From assembly GCA_016219765.1 (NCBI GenBank), contig JACRKM010000068.1:1-6507 (forward strand): a stretch of 6,507 nt of DNA, given 5' to 3'. The first letter of the stretch is position 1. Each line of letters begins with the position of its first letter. The translations under genes and the position numbers were made by a program. The notes beneath the pieces were generated by a model. That model searched no databases, was not told the origin of the DNA, and saw only the letters and a program-made list of their open reading frames with translations. This DNA is from Candidatus Woesearchaeota archaeon. GTDB taxonomy: Archaea > Nanobdellota > Nanobdellia > Woesearchaeales > UBA11576. Of the stretch, positions 1-5,014 are shown one piece after another.

Positions 1-1
1 A

Positions 2-133
2 GAAACGGCGGCTGACACCTGCGATGAGGGAAGGGCTCGCAGCAAAGCCCTTGAACTGGAGCAAGATTCTTCACACAAGATTAAGCATACTAAAATAGGT
101 CAATTCGGGCGCGGCGGGAGGTTATTTTATTAA
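2..133 (+). CDS. C-terminal tail of an unidentified gene entering from the left
   Basis: An open frame runs from the window edge to a TAA at 131-133 and gives 43 residues beginning ETAADTCDEGRARSKALELE. Codons strongly favour G or A in the first position (GAA, GCG, GAC, GAT, GAG), which is typical of real coding sequence. The tail is charged, probably helical at first and then basic and Gly/Arg-rich (GRGGRLFY). No family is recognisable. The open length alone is not significant. A competing frame, open from base 3 to a TAG at 96-98, cannot be excluded, nor can noncoding DNA. The next gene has its own promoter 20 bp downstream, so the two are probably separate transcription units. Confidence 0.35.
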   Translation, partial: ETAADTCDEGRARSKALELEQDSSHKIKHTKIGQFGRGGRLFY

Positions 134-151
134 TCTAGTAGTAGTAACACA

Positions 152-169
152 ACCGAAAGGATTATAAAC
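152..169 (+). promoter_or_regulatory. BRE + TATA promoter of the 193-642 gene
   Basis: ACCGAAAGG (152-160) directly precedes TTATAAA (162-168), a purine-rich BRE followed by an archaeal TATA box. The TATA centre lies about 28 bp before the ATG at 193, so transcription should start at or within a few bases of the start codon, giving a leaderless mRNA. No Shine-Dalgarno sequence is present, in agreement with this. The AACCGAAA core recurs in the promoter of the minus-strand gene starting at 6137. Confidence 0.6.
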
Positions 170-192
170 TAGTTGTATTTAGCATAATCAAT

Positions 193-642
193 ATGGGACA
201 ATATCATGATACTGTTAGAGAAGAATTAGGAGAAATATTAGATAAACTCCAAGAGGCTTATAGAAACAGCCATCCTAATACCGTTTTGCTTTTTGCAACA
301 GATAAAGCTACTCATGTAATTCCAGATGTTGCGAGAACAACTTCAGCATTGGCTCCAAGACAGGGTACTGCTTCTCTTGATTACAAAGTATATACTCATA
401 ATCTTCCAGATGGAAACTCACAAGTAGGTCAATTACATACTGAAGCAAGAATGGGACAGATTGATGTAGGGTATGTAGATAGAGCGGAACCAGAAAGGAA
501 ATTAAGATTCAGAGTGAAAGTTGGTTTTGGAAGTCGTGTAATTGATTACGAATTAGAAGGAAGTGATGGAGAATGTATAGACCTCACTTCCAAAAAGTAT
601 GGTAATTTCTTGTTTGGATCAAGTTTTTTCTCAATAAATTAG
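193..642 (+). CDS. AT-rich orphan protein of 149 aa, function unknown
   Basis: I do not recognise this protein. Residues 1-25 look like a charged amphipathic helix (HDTVREELGEILDKLQEAY). The rest looks beta-rich and soluble: a hydrophobic strand VLLFA at 31-35, then alternating segments such as KLRFRVKVGFG (103-113) and RVIDYELEG (115-123), ending in FLFGSSFFSIN. No signal peptide or transmembrane segment is seen. The ATG is chosen because a BRE/TATA pair lies about 28 bp upstream, implying a leaderless transcript. Codon choice (AGA, TTA, ATA, GAA, many A/T third positions) is clearly more AT-rich than in the DUF218, trpS or protease genes nearby, which suggests recent acquisition, possibly from a virus or plasmid (inference). 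It ends 32 bp before the DUF218 gene, so the two could be cotranscribed. Confidence 0.7.
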   Translation: MGQYHDTVREELGEILDKLQEAYRNSHPNTVLLFATDKATHVIPDVARTTSALAPRQGTASLDYKVYTHNLPDGNSQVGQLHTEARMGQIDVGYVDRAEPERKLRFRVKVGFGSRVIDYELEGSDGECIDLTSKKYGNFLFGSSFFSIN

Positions 643-669
643 TTTTTACTGCAACAGTTGCTAAAGGAT
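633..669 (+). promoter_or_regulatory. Weak TATA, small palindrome and Shine-Dalgarno before the DUF218 gene
   Basis: AATAAATT (633-640) overlaps the end of the upstream gene and could be a TATA box, with a start near 662. GCAACAGTTGC (651-661) is a perfect 5+5 palindrome around one base, placed where a regulator could bind between TATA and start codon. AAAGGA (663-668) lies 6 bases before the ATG at 675 and is a reasonable ribosome binding site. The alternative is simple read-through from the 193-642 gene. None of these elements is strong alone. Confidence 0.3.
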
Positions 670-674
670 CAATC

Positions 675-1244
675 ATGGCCGCACCGTATTCCACATCCAT
701 CGCATTGTCATGCGATATGAATGCTGATGGATCGTTAAGCGAAAAATCAAAACAAAGAACAGATCGCGGCGTAGAACTCTATATTCATGGCGCCGTACAG
801 ACAATTACGTTGTCAGGCGGGCGTGCCCAAAGAGATCTTCAGCATACCCACGCACATCTGATGAAGCAGTATGCGAAGAGTGTGGGAATCGAAGAGCGCG
901 TGATTCTGACCGAAGAGACTTCTCTTGATACTGTTGGCCAGGCAGTTTTTACTAAAAGGGACATCATTCTTCCAAGAAATTGGGAAAGATTTATTGTTGT
1001 GTCTCACAGCAGCCATATTGACCGTGTGCAGATGATTTTTGGTTTTGTGTATGGACGAGATTTTGATATTTTGTATGAAGCAGTGGATGATCGCGCCAGC
1101 GATCCTGAAGTAATCCTGCACGAATGGAGGTCATTTGAAGCATTTCTCGAAACGTTTGACGGTGTTAAGCCTGGAGACAACGAAGCAATTATTGCGCGTT
1201 TGTTTGAACTGCACCCATTGTATAATGGTCTGCTTATAAGATAA
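675..1244 (+). CDS. DUF218 / YdcF-like family protein
   Basis: This 189-residue protein carries the hallmarks of the DUF218 (YdcF/SanA-like) family. There is an N-terminal strand with the NADGSLSEKSKQRTDRGVEL pattern (16-35). The glycine-rich turn TLSGGR follows (45-50), then the acidic helix motif EETSLDTVGQA (80-90), and then the core strand and helix VVSHSSHIDRVQMIF (108-122), equivalent to the usual 'TS..H..RA' motif. The C-terminal part (147-189, ending HPLYNGLLIR) is also typical of archaeal members. The biochemical role of the family is not settled; members bind nucleotides or cofactors, or act in envelope metabolism in bacteria. No signal peptide or membrane helix is present, so it is probably cytosolic. 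The ATG at 675 is supported by AAAGGA six bases upstream. It converges with the protease gene across the MITE-like element. Confidence 0.85.
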   Translation: MAAPYSTSIALSCDMNADGSLSEKSKQRTDRGVELYIHGAVQTITLSGGRAQRDLQHTHAHLMKQYAKSVGIEERVILTEETSLDTVGQAVFTKRDIILPRNWERFIVVSHSSHIDRVQMIFGFVYGRDFDILYEAVDDRASDPEVILHEWRSFEAFLETFDGVKPGDNEAIIARLFELHPLYNGLLIR

Positions 1245-1305
1245 ATAAGATAAGTTTCGAAAGTAAAAAGCTCAAGCCCACACCGATCAATTAGACCAGT
1301 CAATA

Positions 1306-1493
1306 AACAGATTGTATTTGTTTAGCTAATCGCTCTCACAGCGCCGCCACCGACCTGCCATGTGGGATGAACAAAAGCTCGTCGGTATTCGGCAGGCTTC
1401 ATGCCTGCCTTAATGTGGGTTGATAAGGGAAGTATTCCCTTATGCGTCGTGAGCGGCGCTGTGAGCATAAGAGCTAAACAAATACAACAGATT
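1306..1493. mobile_element. MITE-like element with 14-bp TIRs and 8-bp target duplication
   Basis: The 172-bp element (1314-1485) begins with GTATTTGTTTAGCT (1314-1327) and ends with its exact reverse complement (1472-1485). It is flanked by the direct repeat AACAGATT at 1306-1313 and 1486-1493, as expected for a target-site duplication. The inverted arms continue after a short internal loop with CTCACAGCGCCGC (1335-1347) paired to 1453-1465. The centre has hairpins at 1391-1409 (GGCAGGC/GCCTGCC, loop TTCAT) and 1423-1443 (9-bp stem, loop GTA), and ACCGAC/GTCGGT (1349-1354/1381-1386). There is no coding capacity, so it would be non-autonomous. It sits between two convergent gene ends, a tolerated place for insertion. 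The parent transposase family is unknown; several archaeal families make 8-bp duplications. Confidence 0.7.
1391..1443. repeat. Two strong hairpins inside the MITE-like element
   Basis: GGCAGGC (1391-1397) pairs with GCCTGCC (1403-1409) around the loop TTCAT. ATAAGGGAA (1423-1431) pairs with TTCCCTTAT (1435-1443) around GTA. Together with the long outer stem, these would fold any transcript crossing the element into a branched structure. It could also act as a bidirectional transcription end signal for the two converging genes (inference). Confidence 0.6.
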
Positions 1494-1507
1494 GAATTCT
1501 GGTATAC

Positions 1508-2419
1508 CTAAAGCAGCAGAAGCAATCCATACCCTATAAAACAGCCTATGGAGAGAAACGGCATTGCTGGGTAGAACTTATCTTTTTGTGCAAAGTACAG
1601 CAGTAGAAAAAGTGCTATCGACACGGCTGCGGGGATGATTATGACTTTTCCGAACGGTGTTGTCTTCATGACGACTCCTGCAAAGAGGAGGGGAAATCCG
1701 ATATCGCCGCCGCCGAGGATTGCATTTTTGCTTTCTTGTTTTATTCTTTTCTTCGTAGGCACAGCAGAGTCTTTTTCTGCTTTTTTTCCCCCGTGTTTTG
1801 TTTGTGCCGGTACGGAATAAGGAATGGAAAGTCCGGCAAAGACTTTTGATTCTGTTTGGAACTTTGCCATCGTTATCATGTGCTTACTTTGCCACACCGC
1901 TATAATGTCGTATATAGAGATAAGGATGAGGAGCACCACGATTGCAAATATGTTCATAATCGGCACGAAGATTGCGGCAAGCCCGCCATAAATGAAGACT
2001 TCAGTGAAATTATGCAAAAATACGTTTGGCTTGTATATCTTCAGCGCCGCAAATACGGCGCCAAGCATTATTGCAATGAATTGGTTGACAAATGCTGCAA
2101 ACGCAATCGTCAGACACAATCCTACAGAGAGAAAGAACCACGCTTTCCAGAGTTTCAGGCCTCTGAATTTGACAATTAGCAGCACAAGAATCGTTCCAAT
2201 CAGGACTGCTCCAAGGATGTAGAGGTACGATTGTGATGCTTCAACCGCTGGCCGCTGCATATCGAGTGGCAGGCTTTTGTATGTAACATTCTCGATCTCG
2301 CCTGTCTCAGGGTTGATGAAGACTCCTGTTACATACTTGCTGACGATGAAGAGACCCAGGAGTTGTGACACAAAGAAGATGCCAACAAGAATGAGCGTGA
2401 TGGTAAAGTTATGTTTCAT
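1508..2419 (-). CDS. Presenilin/SPP-like intramembrane aspartyl protease (archaeal PSH, family A22)
   Basis: This 303-residue polytopic membrane protein matches the archaeal presenilin homologues, which are about 300 residues long. The first catalytic Asp is in ISIYDIIAVW (Y170-D171) within the sixth helix. The second is in LGGGDIGFP (G236-G238, D239), the GxGD motif. The third signature, YPAMPFL (P284-P287), stands for the family PAL motif with Met in place of Leu. Hydrophobic segments lie near 5-28, 65-84, 92-110, 113-127, 140-150, 152-175, 238-251, 258-277 and 286-303, consistent with nine helices. A lysine-rich hydrophilic loop (about 188-232) separates the catalytic helices. The protein should cleave transmembrane segments of substrates such as signal-peptide remnants; its native archaeal substrates are unknown. 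It is transcribed divergently from the COG1325 gene, from the same TATA box and apparently without a leader. Confidence 0.92.
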   Translation of the reverse strand: MKHNFTITLILVGIFFVSQLLGLFIVSKYVTGVFINPETGEIENVTYKSLPLDMQRPAVEASQSYLYILGAVLIGTILVLLIVKFRGLKLWKAWFFLSVGLCLTIAFAAFVNQFIAIMLGAVFAALKIYKPNVFLHNFTEVFIYGGLAAIFVPIMNIFAIVVLLILISIYDIIAVWQSKHMITMAKFQTESKVFAGLSIPYSVPAQTKHGGKKAEKDSAVPTKKRIKQESKNAILGGGDIGFPLLFAGVVMKTTPFGKVIIIPAAVSIALFLLLYFAQKDKFYPAMPFLSIGCFIGYGLLLLL

Positions 2420-2432
2420 TGATTCACTAGGT

Positions 2433-2456
2433 GTACAAACTTATATAAATCTTCTT
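2433..2456. promoter_or_regulatory. Bidirectional promoter built on one palindromic TATA box
   Basis: TTATATAA (2441-2448) is a perfect palindrome and is the only TATA-like sequence between the two divergent start codons. Its centre is 27.5 bp from the ATG at 2472 (+) and 25.5 bp from the ATG whose first base is 2419 (-), so both transcripts would be leaderless. BRE-like purine-rich flanks exist on each side: GTACAAAC (2433-2440) for the plus strand, and AAAAAAGAT read on the minus strand (about 2457-2449) for the protease. Confidence 0.7.
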
Positions 2457-2471
2457 TTTTTGAATATCAGT

Positions 2472-2927
2472 ATGAAATATGCTCACAGTGTTAAACTTTC
2501 CGTTTTCTCAAAAGAGGGGGAAGATGTAGAAAAGATCAAGAAGGCACTTAGAGAACTGGCGTTGATCGACATCGAGAAGGAGAAACTTGTTCTCAAGGAA
2601 ACGGTCGCGAAGAGCCACGATGATGAGAATATTCATATTCTTGAAATAGTAATCACAAAGGAGGGGCAGGTGAATCGTTTTCTCAAGGCATTCGTTGCGA
2701 AACTGACTGAAGATCAAAGGCAGCTGTTGATAAGTCAGAAGGAATCCCGGGTAGACGATGACTGCCGGTTCTTCATAAGGCTCGATAAGCGAAAATTAAT
2801 TGATGAAAATCGTTGGTGGATAACTGATGGTGGCAACTGTTTTCACATCAGGTTCGCGCTCGCTGCATATCCGCTGAAAAAAGATATCGGGACGTGTATG
2901 ATCGAAGAGCTGTTTAGAAAGAGTTAA
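2472..2927 (+). CDS. COG1325 RNA-binding protein (exosome-associated, PF01877)
   Basis: This 151-residue protein fits the archaeal COG1325 family, usually about 150 residues and described as a predicted exosome subunit or RNA-binding protein. It opens with a strand and helix HSVKLSVFSKEGEDVEKIKKAL (5-26). The middle contains HILEIVITKEGQVNRFLKAF (55-74). The C-terminal half has the family-like stretch SRVDDDCRFFIRLDKRKLI (92-110), followed by TDGGNCFHIRFALAAYPLKK (118-137), the most diagnostic part. The role is inferred from family context: binding RNA in 3'-end processing or decay. I chose the ATG at 2472 rather than upstream candidates because the TATA box lies 27.5 bp before it and the protein then starts exactly where the family does. 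The next gene, trpS, has separate promoters. Confidence 0.85.
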   Translation: MKYAHSVKLSVFSKEGEDVEKIKKALRELALIDIEKEKLVLKETVAKSHDDENIHILEIVITKEGQVNRFLKAFVAKLTEDQRQLLISQKESRVDDDCRFFIRLDKRKLIDENRWWITDGGNCFHIRFALAAYPLKKDIGTCMIEELFRKS

Positions 2928-2966
2928 CTATTTAGATTTAGAGATTTTCGAGATGGCTGTATGCGG

Positions 2967-2996
2967 CGTTAAATTTATATAAGCAGATTTATATAA
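2967..2996 (+). promoter_or_regulatory. Tandem duplicated TATA promoter of trpS
   Basis: A perfect 14-bp tandem repeat, ATTTATATAAGCAG at 2973-2986 and 2987-3000, carries two copies of TTATATAA (2975-2982 and 2989-2996). The proximal copy is centred 25.5 bp before the ATG at 3018, so it would give a leaderless mRNA. The distal copy would start about 13 bases earlier, giving a short leader. GCGTTAAA (2967-2974) could serve as BRE for the distal box. Confidence 0.65.
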
Positions 2997-3017
2997 GCAG
3001 AACCAAGTTTGTTTCAT

Positions 3018-4103
3018 ATGACAAAGATTATTGATCCATACGGCGCGGAACTTGTTGAAGACTATTCCAAGATCATCACAGACTTCGGTCTTGAGAAATT
3101 CGATCCTTCTTTTTTTCCACACCCTAATCGCATCATGCGTCGCGGCGTCGTGTTTGCAGGCCGTGATCTTCAGAGAATCGCCGATTGCATCAAGAATCGA
3201 AAGAAATTCTATGTGCTAAGCGGCATCATGCCCACTGCAGACAAGATTCATTTTGGTACCAAGATGGTCGTCGAAAACATCCGCTATTTTCAAGAACAAG
3301 GCGCAAAGGCGTACATTCTAATTGCTGACTTGGAATCCGCAGCAGCGAGAGGCGTCCCCCTTGAAGAAGCAAAGAAGCGCGCAATGGATTTCCATATTCC
3401 TGCATATCTCGCGTTAGGGCTTGATCCAAAGAAGACGACGTTTTACTTTCAATCGGAGAACAAGGAAGTTGTACATCTTGCATATGAGTGCGCAAAGAAG
3501 ATCACGCTCAACGAGTTCAAGGCGATTTATGGGAATGCGGATCCTGGCAGAATAATGAGTGCAGTGACGCAGGTTGCCGATATCCTATACCCGCAGCTTG
3601 AAGAGCGAATGCCGGGTATTATTCCCACAGGAATCGATCAAGACCCGCATATTCGCCTGACGCGCGACGTTGTTGCACGGATGAAAGAGAAGAGATTCTT
3701 TTCTCCATCGTCGGTTTATCATAAATTCACGCCGGCTCTCGATGGGCATCTCAAGATGTCAAAGTCGATGCCCGAGTCTTGCATCGAACTCCCCGAAGAC
3801 ATGAAGCCGCTGACTAGAAAGCTCAAGCGCGCACTGACAGGCGGAAGAGAAACGGAAGAAGAGCAGCGTCGCATTGGCGGTGTTCCAGAGAAATGCATGA
3901 TCTTTGAACTGTATAAGCAGCATCTCATTGAAAATGATAAGGATCTTGATCACGTATATGCGGCGTGCTGTGGTGGGACGCTATTGTGCGGCAAGGACAA
4001 GCAGGACACGGTGGAGCATATGGATAAGTTTATGAGCGGTTTAACTAAAGGGATTGAGAAGGCAAAAAGTAAACTAGATTCTCTGCATTTTGTGAAGTTT
4101 TAG
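3018..4103 (+). CDS. trpS: Tryptophanyl-tRNA synthetase (EC 6.1.1.2), archaeal type
   Basis: This 361-residue class Ic aminoacyl-tRNA synthetase charges tRNA-Trp in the cytosol. The archaeal/eukaryotic form is recognised from its N-terminal DPYGAELVEDYSKIITDFGL (6-25), RIMRRGVVFAGRDLQRI (38-54) and the nucleotide-binding loop LSGIMPTADKIHFGTKMV (67-84). The HIGH-equivalent is H78-F79-G80-T81. Active-site and helix segments follow, including FHIPAYLALGLDP (125-137), PTGIDQDPHIRLTRDVV (203-219) and the KMSKS loop at 246-250. The C-terminal half (266-361) is the helical tRNA anticodon-binding region. A TTG at 3009 would add three residues, but the ATG at 3018 fits the proximal TATA box (25.5 bp) and the family start. 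It looks intact. The fourth HIGH position being Thr is noted separately. Confidence 0.95.
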   Translation: MTKIIDPYGAELVEDYSKIITDFGLEKFDPSFFPHPNRIMRRGVVFAGRDLQRIADCIKNRKKFYVLSGIMPTADKIHFGTKMVVENIRYFQEQGAKAYILIADLESAAARGVPLEEAKKRAMDFHIPAYLALGLDPKKTTFYFQSENKEVVHLAYECAKKITLNEFKAIYGNADPGRIMSAVTQVADILYPQLEERMPGIIPTGIDQDPHIRLTRDVVARMKEKRFFSPSSVYHKFTPALDGHLKMSKSMPESCIELPEDMKPLTRKLKRALTGGRETEEEQRRIGGVPEKCMIFELYKQHLIENDKDLDHVYAACCGGTLLCGKDKQDTVEHMDKFMSGLTKGIEKAKSKLDSLHFVKF

Positions 4104-4134
4104 CGTTTTTTGTGCGTTTTTCTTGATATTTTCA
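4104..4134 (+). terminator. T-rich terminator after trpS
   Basis: Directly after the trpS stop are T-runs TTTTTT (4106-4111), TTTTT (4117-4121) and TTTT (4129-4132). Archaeal RNA polymerase terminates on oligo-T tracts without a needed hairpin, so this is a plausible terminator. The next gene begins with its own TATA box just downstream. Confidence 0.5.
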
Positions 4135-4143
4135 ACAGAATTA

Positions 4144-4151
4144 TTATATAA
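4144..4151 (+). promoter_or_regulatory. TATA box of the exported orphan gene
   Basis: TTATATAA (4144-4151) is the same octamer as in the COG1325 and trpS promoters. A start near 4173 is expected, which leaves a leader of about 25 bases to the GTG at 4199 or about 43 to the ATG at 4217. GAGG (4187-4190) lies eight bases before the GTG and may be a Shine-Dalgarno sequence. Confidence 0.55.
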
Positions 4152-4198
4152 CCGGCTTGTTTCCACTGATAGGTTACGCTGTGGTTGAGGGTGGTTGT

Positions 4199-4765
4199 GT
4201 GGTTTTACGACATCTTATGAGTAAGAGTGTACCCTATGCAGTTAGTTTGGTTCTTATGTCGTCAGCATGTGCTTCTACAAATGCATCTGCGCCCAGCGCT
4301 TCCTGTTCATTTAACGGTCCATCGAGTTGCAAAGAAGCCGCACAACGCCGGGAGGTGTTGAGACGTTTGGAGGGACGCATGTACCTGGTCGCCTGTCTTC
4401 AACGTTTTGTGAATGATGCATGCTTTGAGCAAGAGTCTGTCTCATCGTATGGTGGTGCTGTCACGTATGCTTTTCGGGACGTGCGAACCATTGACTCGCT
4501 TCCAAGTTTAACCTGCAAGCTTAGCGGCGCGGACGAAGAGAAGGCAAGACAAGTAGTAAATGATGTGAGATCAGGATACGATTCTGCTAGTCGCTGGCTC
4601 GACGTTTTCGGAGCCGATGCCTCCCAAAGTTCTAATGAAGGTATTGCCAAACTCGTGAATTCTTTTTTTATTATGGGGTGTGCACTTGCGGAAGGGAAGA
4701 TCCTTGAGGAAGTATCTGATGTTGCGCGTCAGGCGCGGGAGAAGGGAGTTGTTTTGCAGCGCTAG
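4199..4765 (+). CDS. Unrecognised exported, Cys-rich, lipoprotein-like protein
   Basis: The family is not recognised. From the GTG start (188 aa) the N-terminus has a basic region, a hydrophobic stretch (VPYAVSLVLM, 11-20) and SSACAS, which resembles a signal peptide with a lipobox-like Cys at 24, although Ser replaces the usual Leu at -3. The mature part has six further cysteines (36, 44, 66, 75, 106, 160), unusually many for the window and consistent with disulfides outside the cell (inference). It is otherwise mostly helical, with RREVLRRLEGRMYLVACLQRFVNDACF at about 50-76 and DEEKARQVVNDVRSGYDSASRWL at about 112-134. GTG 4199 is preferred because of GAGG upstream; ATG 4217 (182 aa) is nearly as likely and keeps the signal sequence. 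The coding potential is good, but the annotation stays hypothetical. Confidence 0.65.
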   Translation: MVLRHLMSKSVPYAVSLVLMSSACASTNASAPSASCSFNGPSSCKEAAQRREVLRRLEGRMYLVACLQRFVNDACFEQESVSSYGGAVTYAFRDVRTIDSLPSLTCKLSGADEEKARQVVNDVRSGYDSASRWLDVFGADASQSSNEGIAKLVNSFFIMGCALAEGKILEEVSDVARQAREKGVVLQR

Positions 4766-4790
4766 TATTGCGCGGCGGATTTTTATGATT

Positions 4791-4846
4791 GTTAAAACGT
4801 GGTACATACCTCGGCCTTCAGGCCGATTGGATTACCGCGTTTTAAC
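4791..4846. repeat. Inverted repeat enclosing a tetraloop hairpin, IS200/IS605-end-like
   Basis: GTTAAAACGTGGTA (4791-4804) pairs with TACCGCGTTTTAAC (4833-4846) with a single T-G mismatch that would be a wobble in RNA. Inside is the perfect hairpin TCGGCC-TTCA-GGCCGA (4811-4826). Short GC hairpins of this type at element ends are typical of IS200/IS605 family transposons and their short derivatives. No tnpA or tnpB coding remains here, so the assignment is by resemblance only. Confidence 0.5.
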
Positions 4847-4849
4847 ACC

Positions 4850-4917
4850 AAAAACTCCGCTCGGCAGTTTGTTAACGATAACAACAAACATACTCCGTCC
4901 TTTAGGGCGGAGTTTTT
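4850..4917. repeat. Nested inverted repeats ending in a terminator-like hairpin
   Basis: AAAAACTCCG (4850-4859) is the exact reverse complement of CGGAGTTTTT (4908-4917). Between them GTTTGTT (4867-4873) pairs with AACAAAC (4883-4889). An alternative stem is ACTCCGTCC (4892-4900), loop TTTA, GGGCGGAGT (4905-4913), with one wobble. Since this last hairpin is followed by a T-run, it could end transcription of the upstream gene. It could equally be the right end of an IS605-type derivative whose left end is 4791-4846. Confidence 0.5.
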
Positions 4918-4952
4918 GATTTTTCTAAGTTTGTCAGCTTCCTTGTTTTTCT

Positions 4953-4969
4953 CCGAAAACTATTTAAAT
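4953..4969 (+). promoter_or_regulatory. BRE + TATA promoter of the small membrane protein gene
   Basis: CCGAAAAC (4953-4960) followed by TATTTAAAT (4961-4969) gives a BRE and TATA box. The predicted start near 4990 leaves a leader of roughly 25 bases that contains a clear Shine-Dalgarno sequence, GAGGTGA (5004-5010). Confidence 0.6.
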
Positions 4970-5014
4970 CAAGTATGTATTAAGTAGGTATTATTATTGT
5001 AAAGAGGTGAAATG

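Noticed and set aside
19..52. Possible pseudoknot: CTGCGA (19-24) pairs with TCGCAG (37-42), which lies in the loop of the AAGGGCT/AGCCCTT hairpin (31-37/46-52).
   Set aside because: The stems are short and share a base, and the stretch has coding-like codon structure. No known RNA signature was seen.
11..59. Box C/D guide RNA (CTGA at 12-15, GCGATGA at 21-27).
   Set aside because: The boxes are imperfect, a proper final D box is missing and terminal stems are absent.
813..1303. Minus-strand open frames opposite the DUF218 gene (813-1121 and 1004-1303).
   Set aside because: They overlap a clearly coding family protein on the other strand and have no promoter or family features.
1635..2222. 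Plus-strand open frames opposite the presenilin-like protease.
   Set aside because: They are antisense shadows of a protein with all three catalytic signatures; no start signals.
2277..2471. N-terminal extension of the COG1325 protein to an upstream start at 2277.
   Set aside because: It would run antisense through the protease gene and across the promoter. The family begins at the MKYAHSV start, and the TATA spacing supports ATG 2472.
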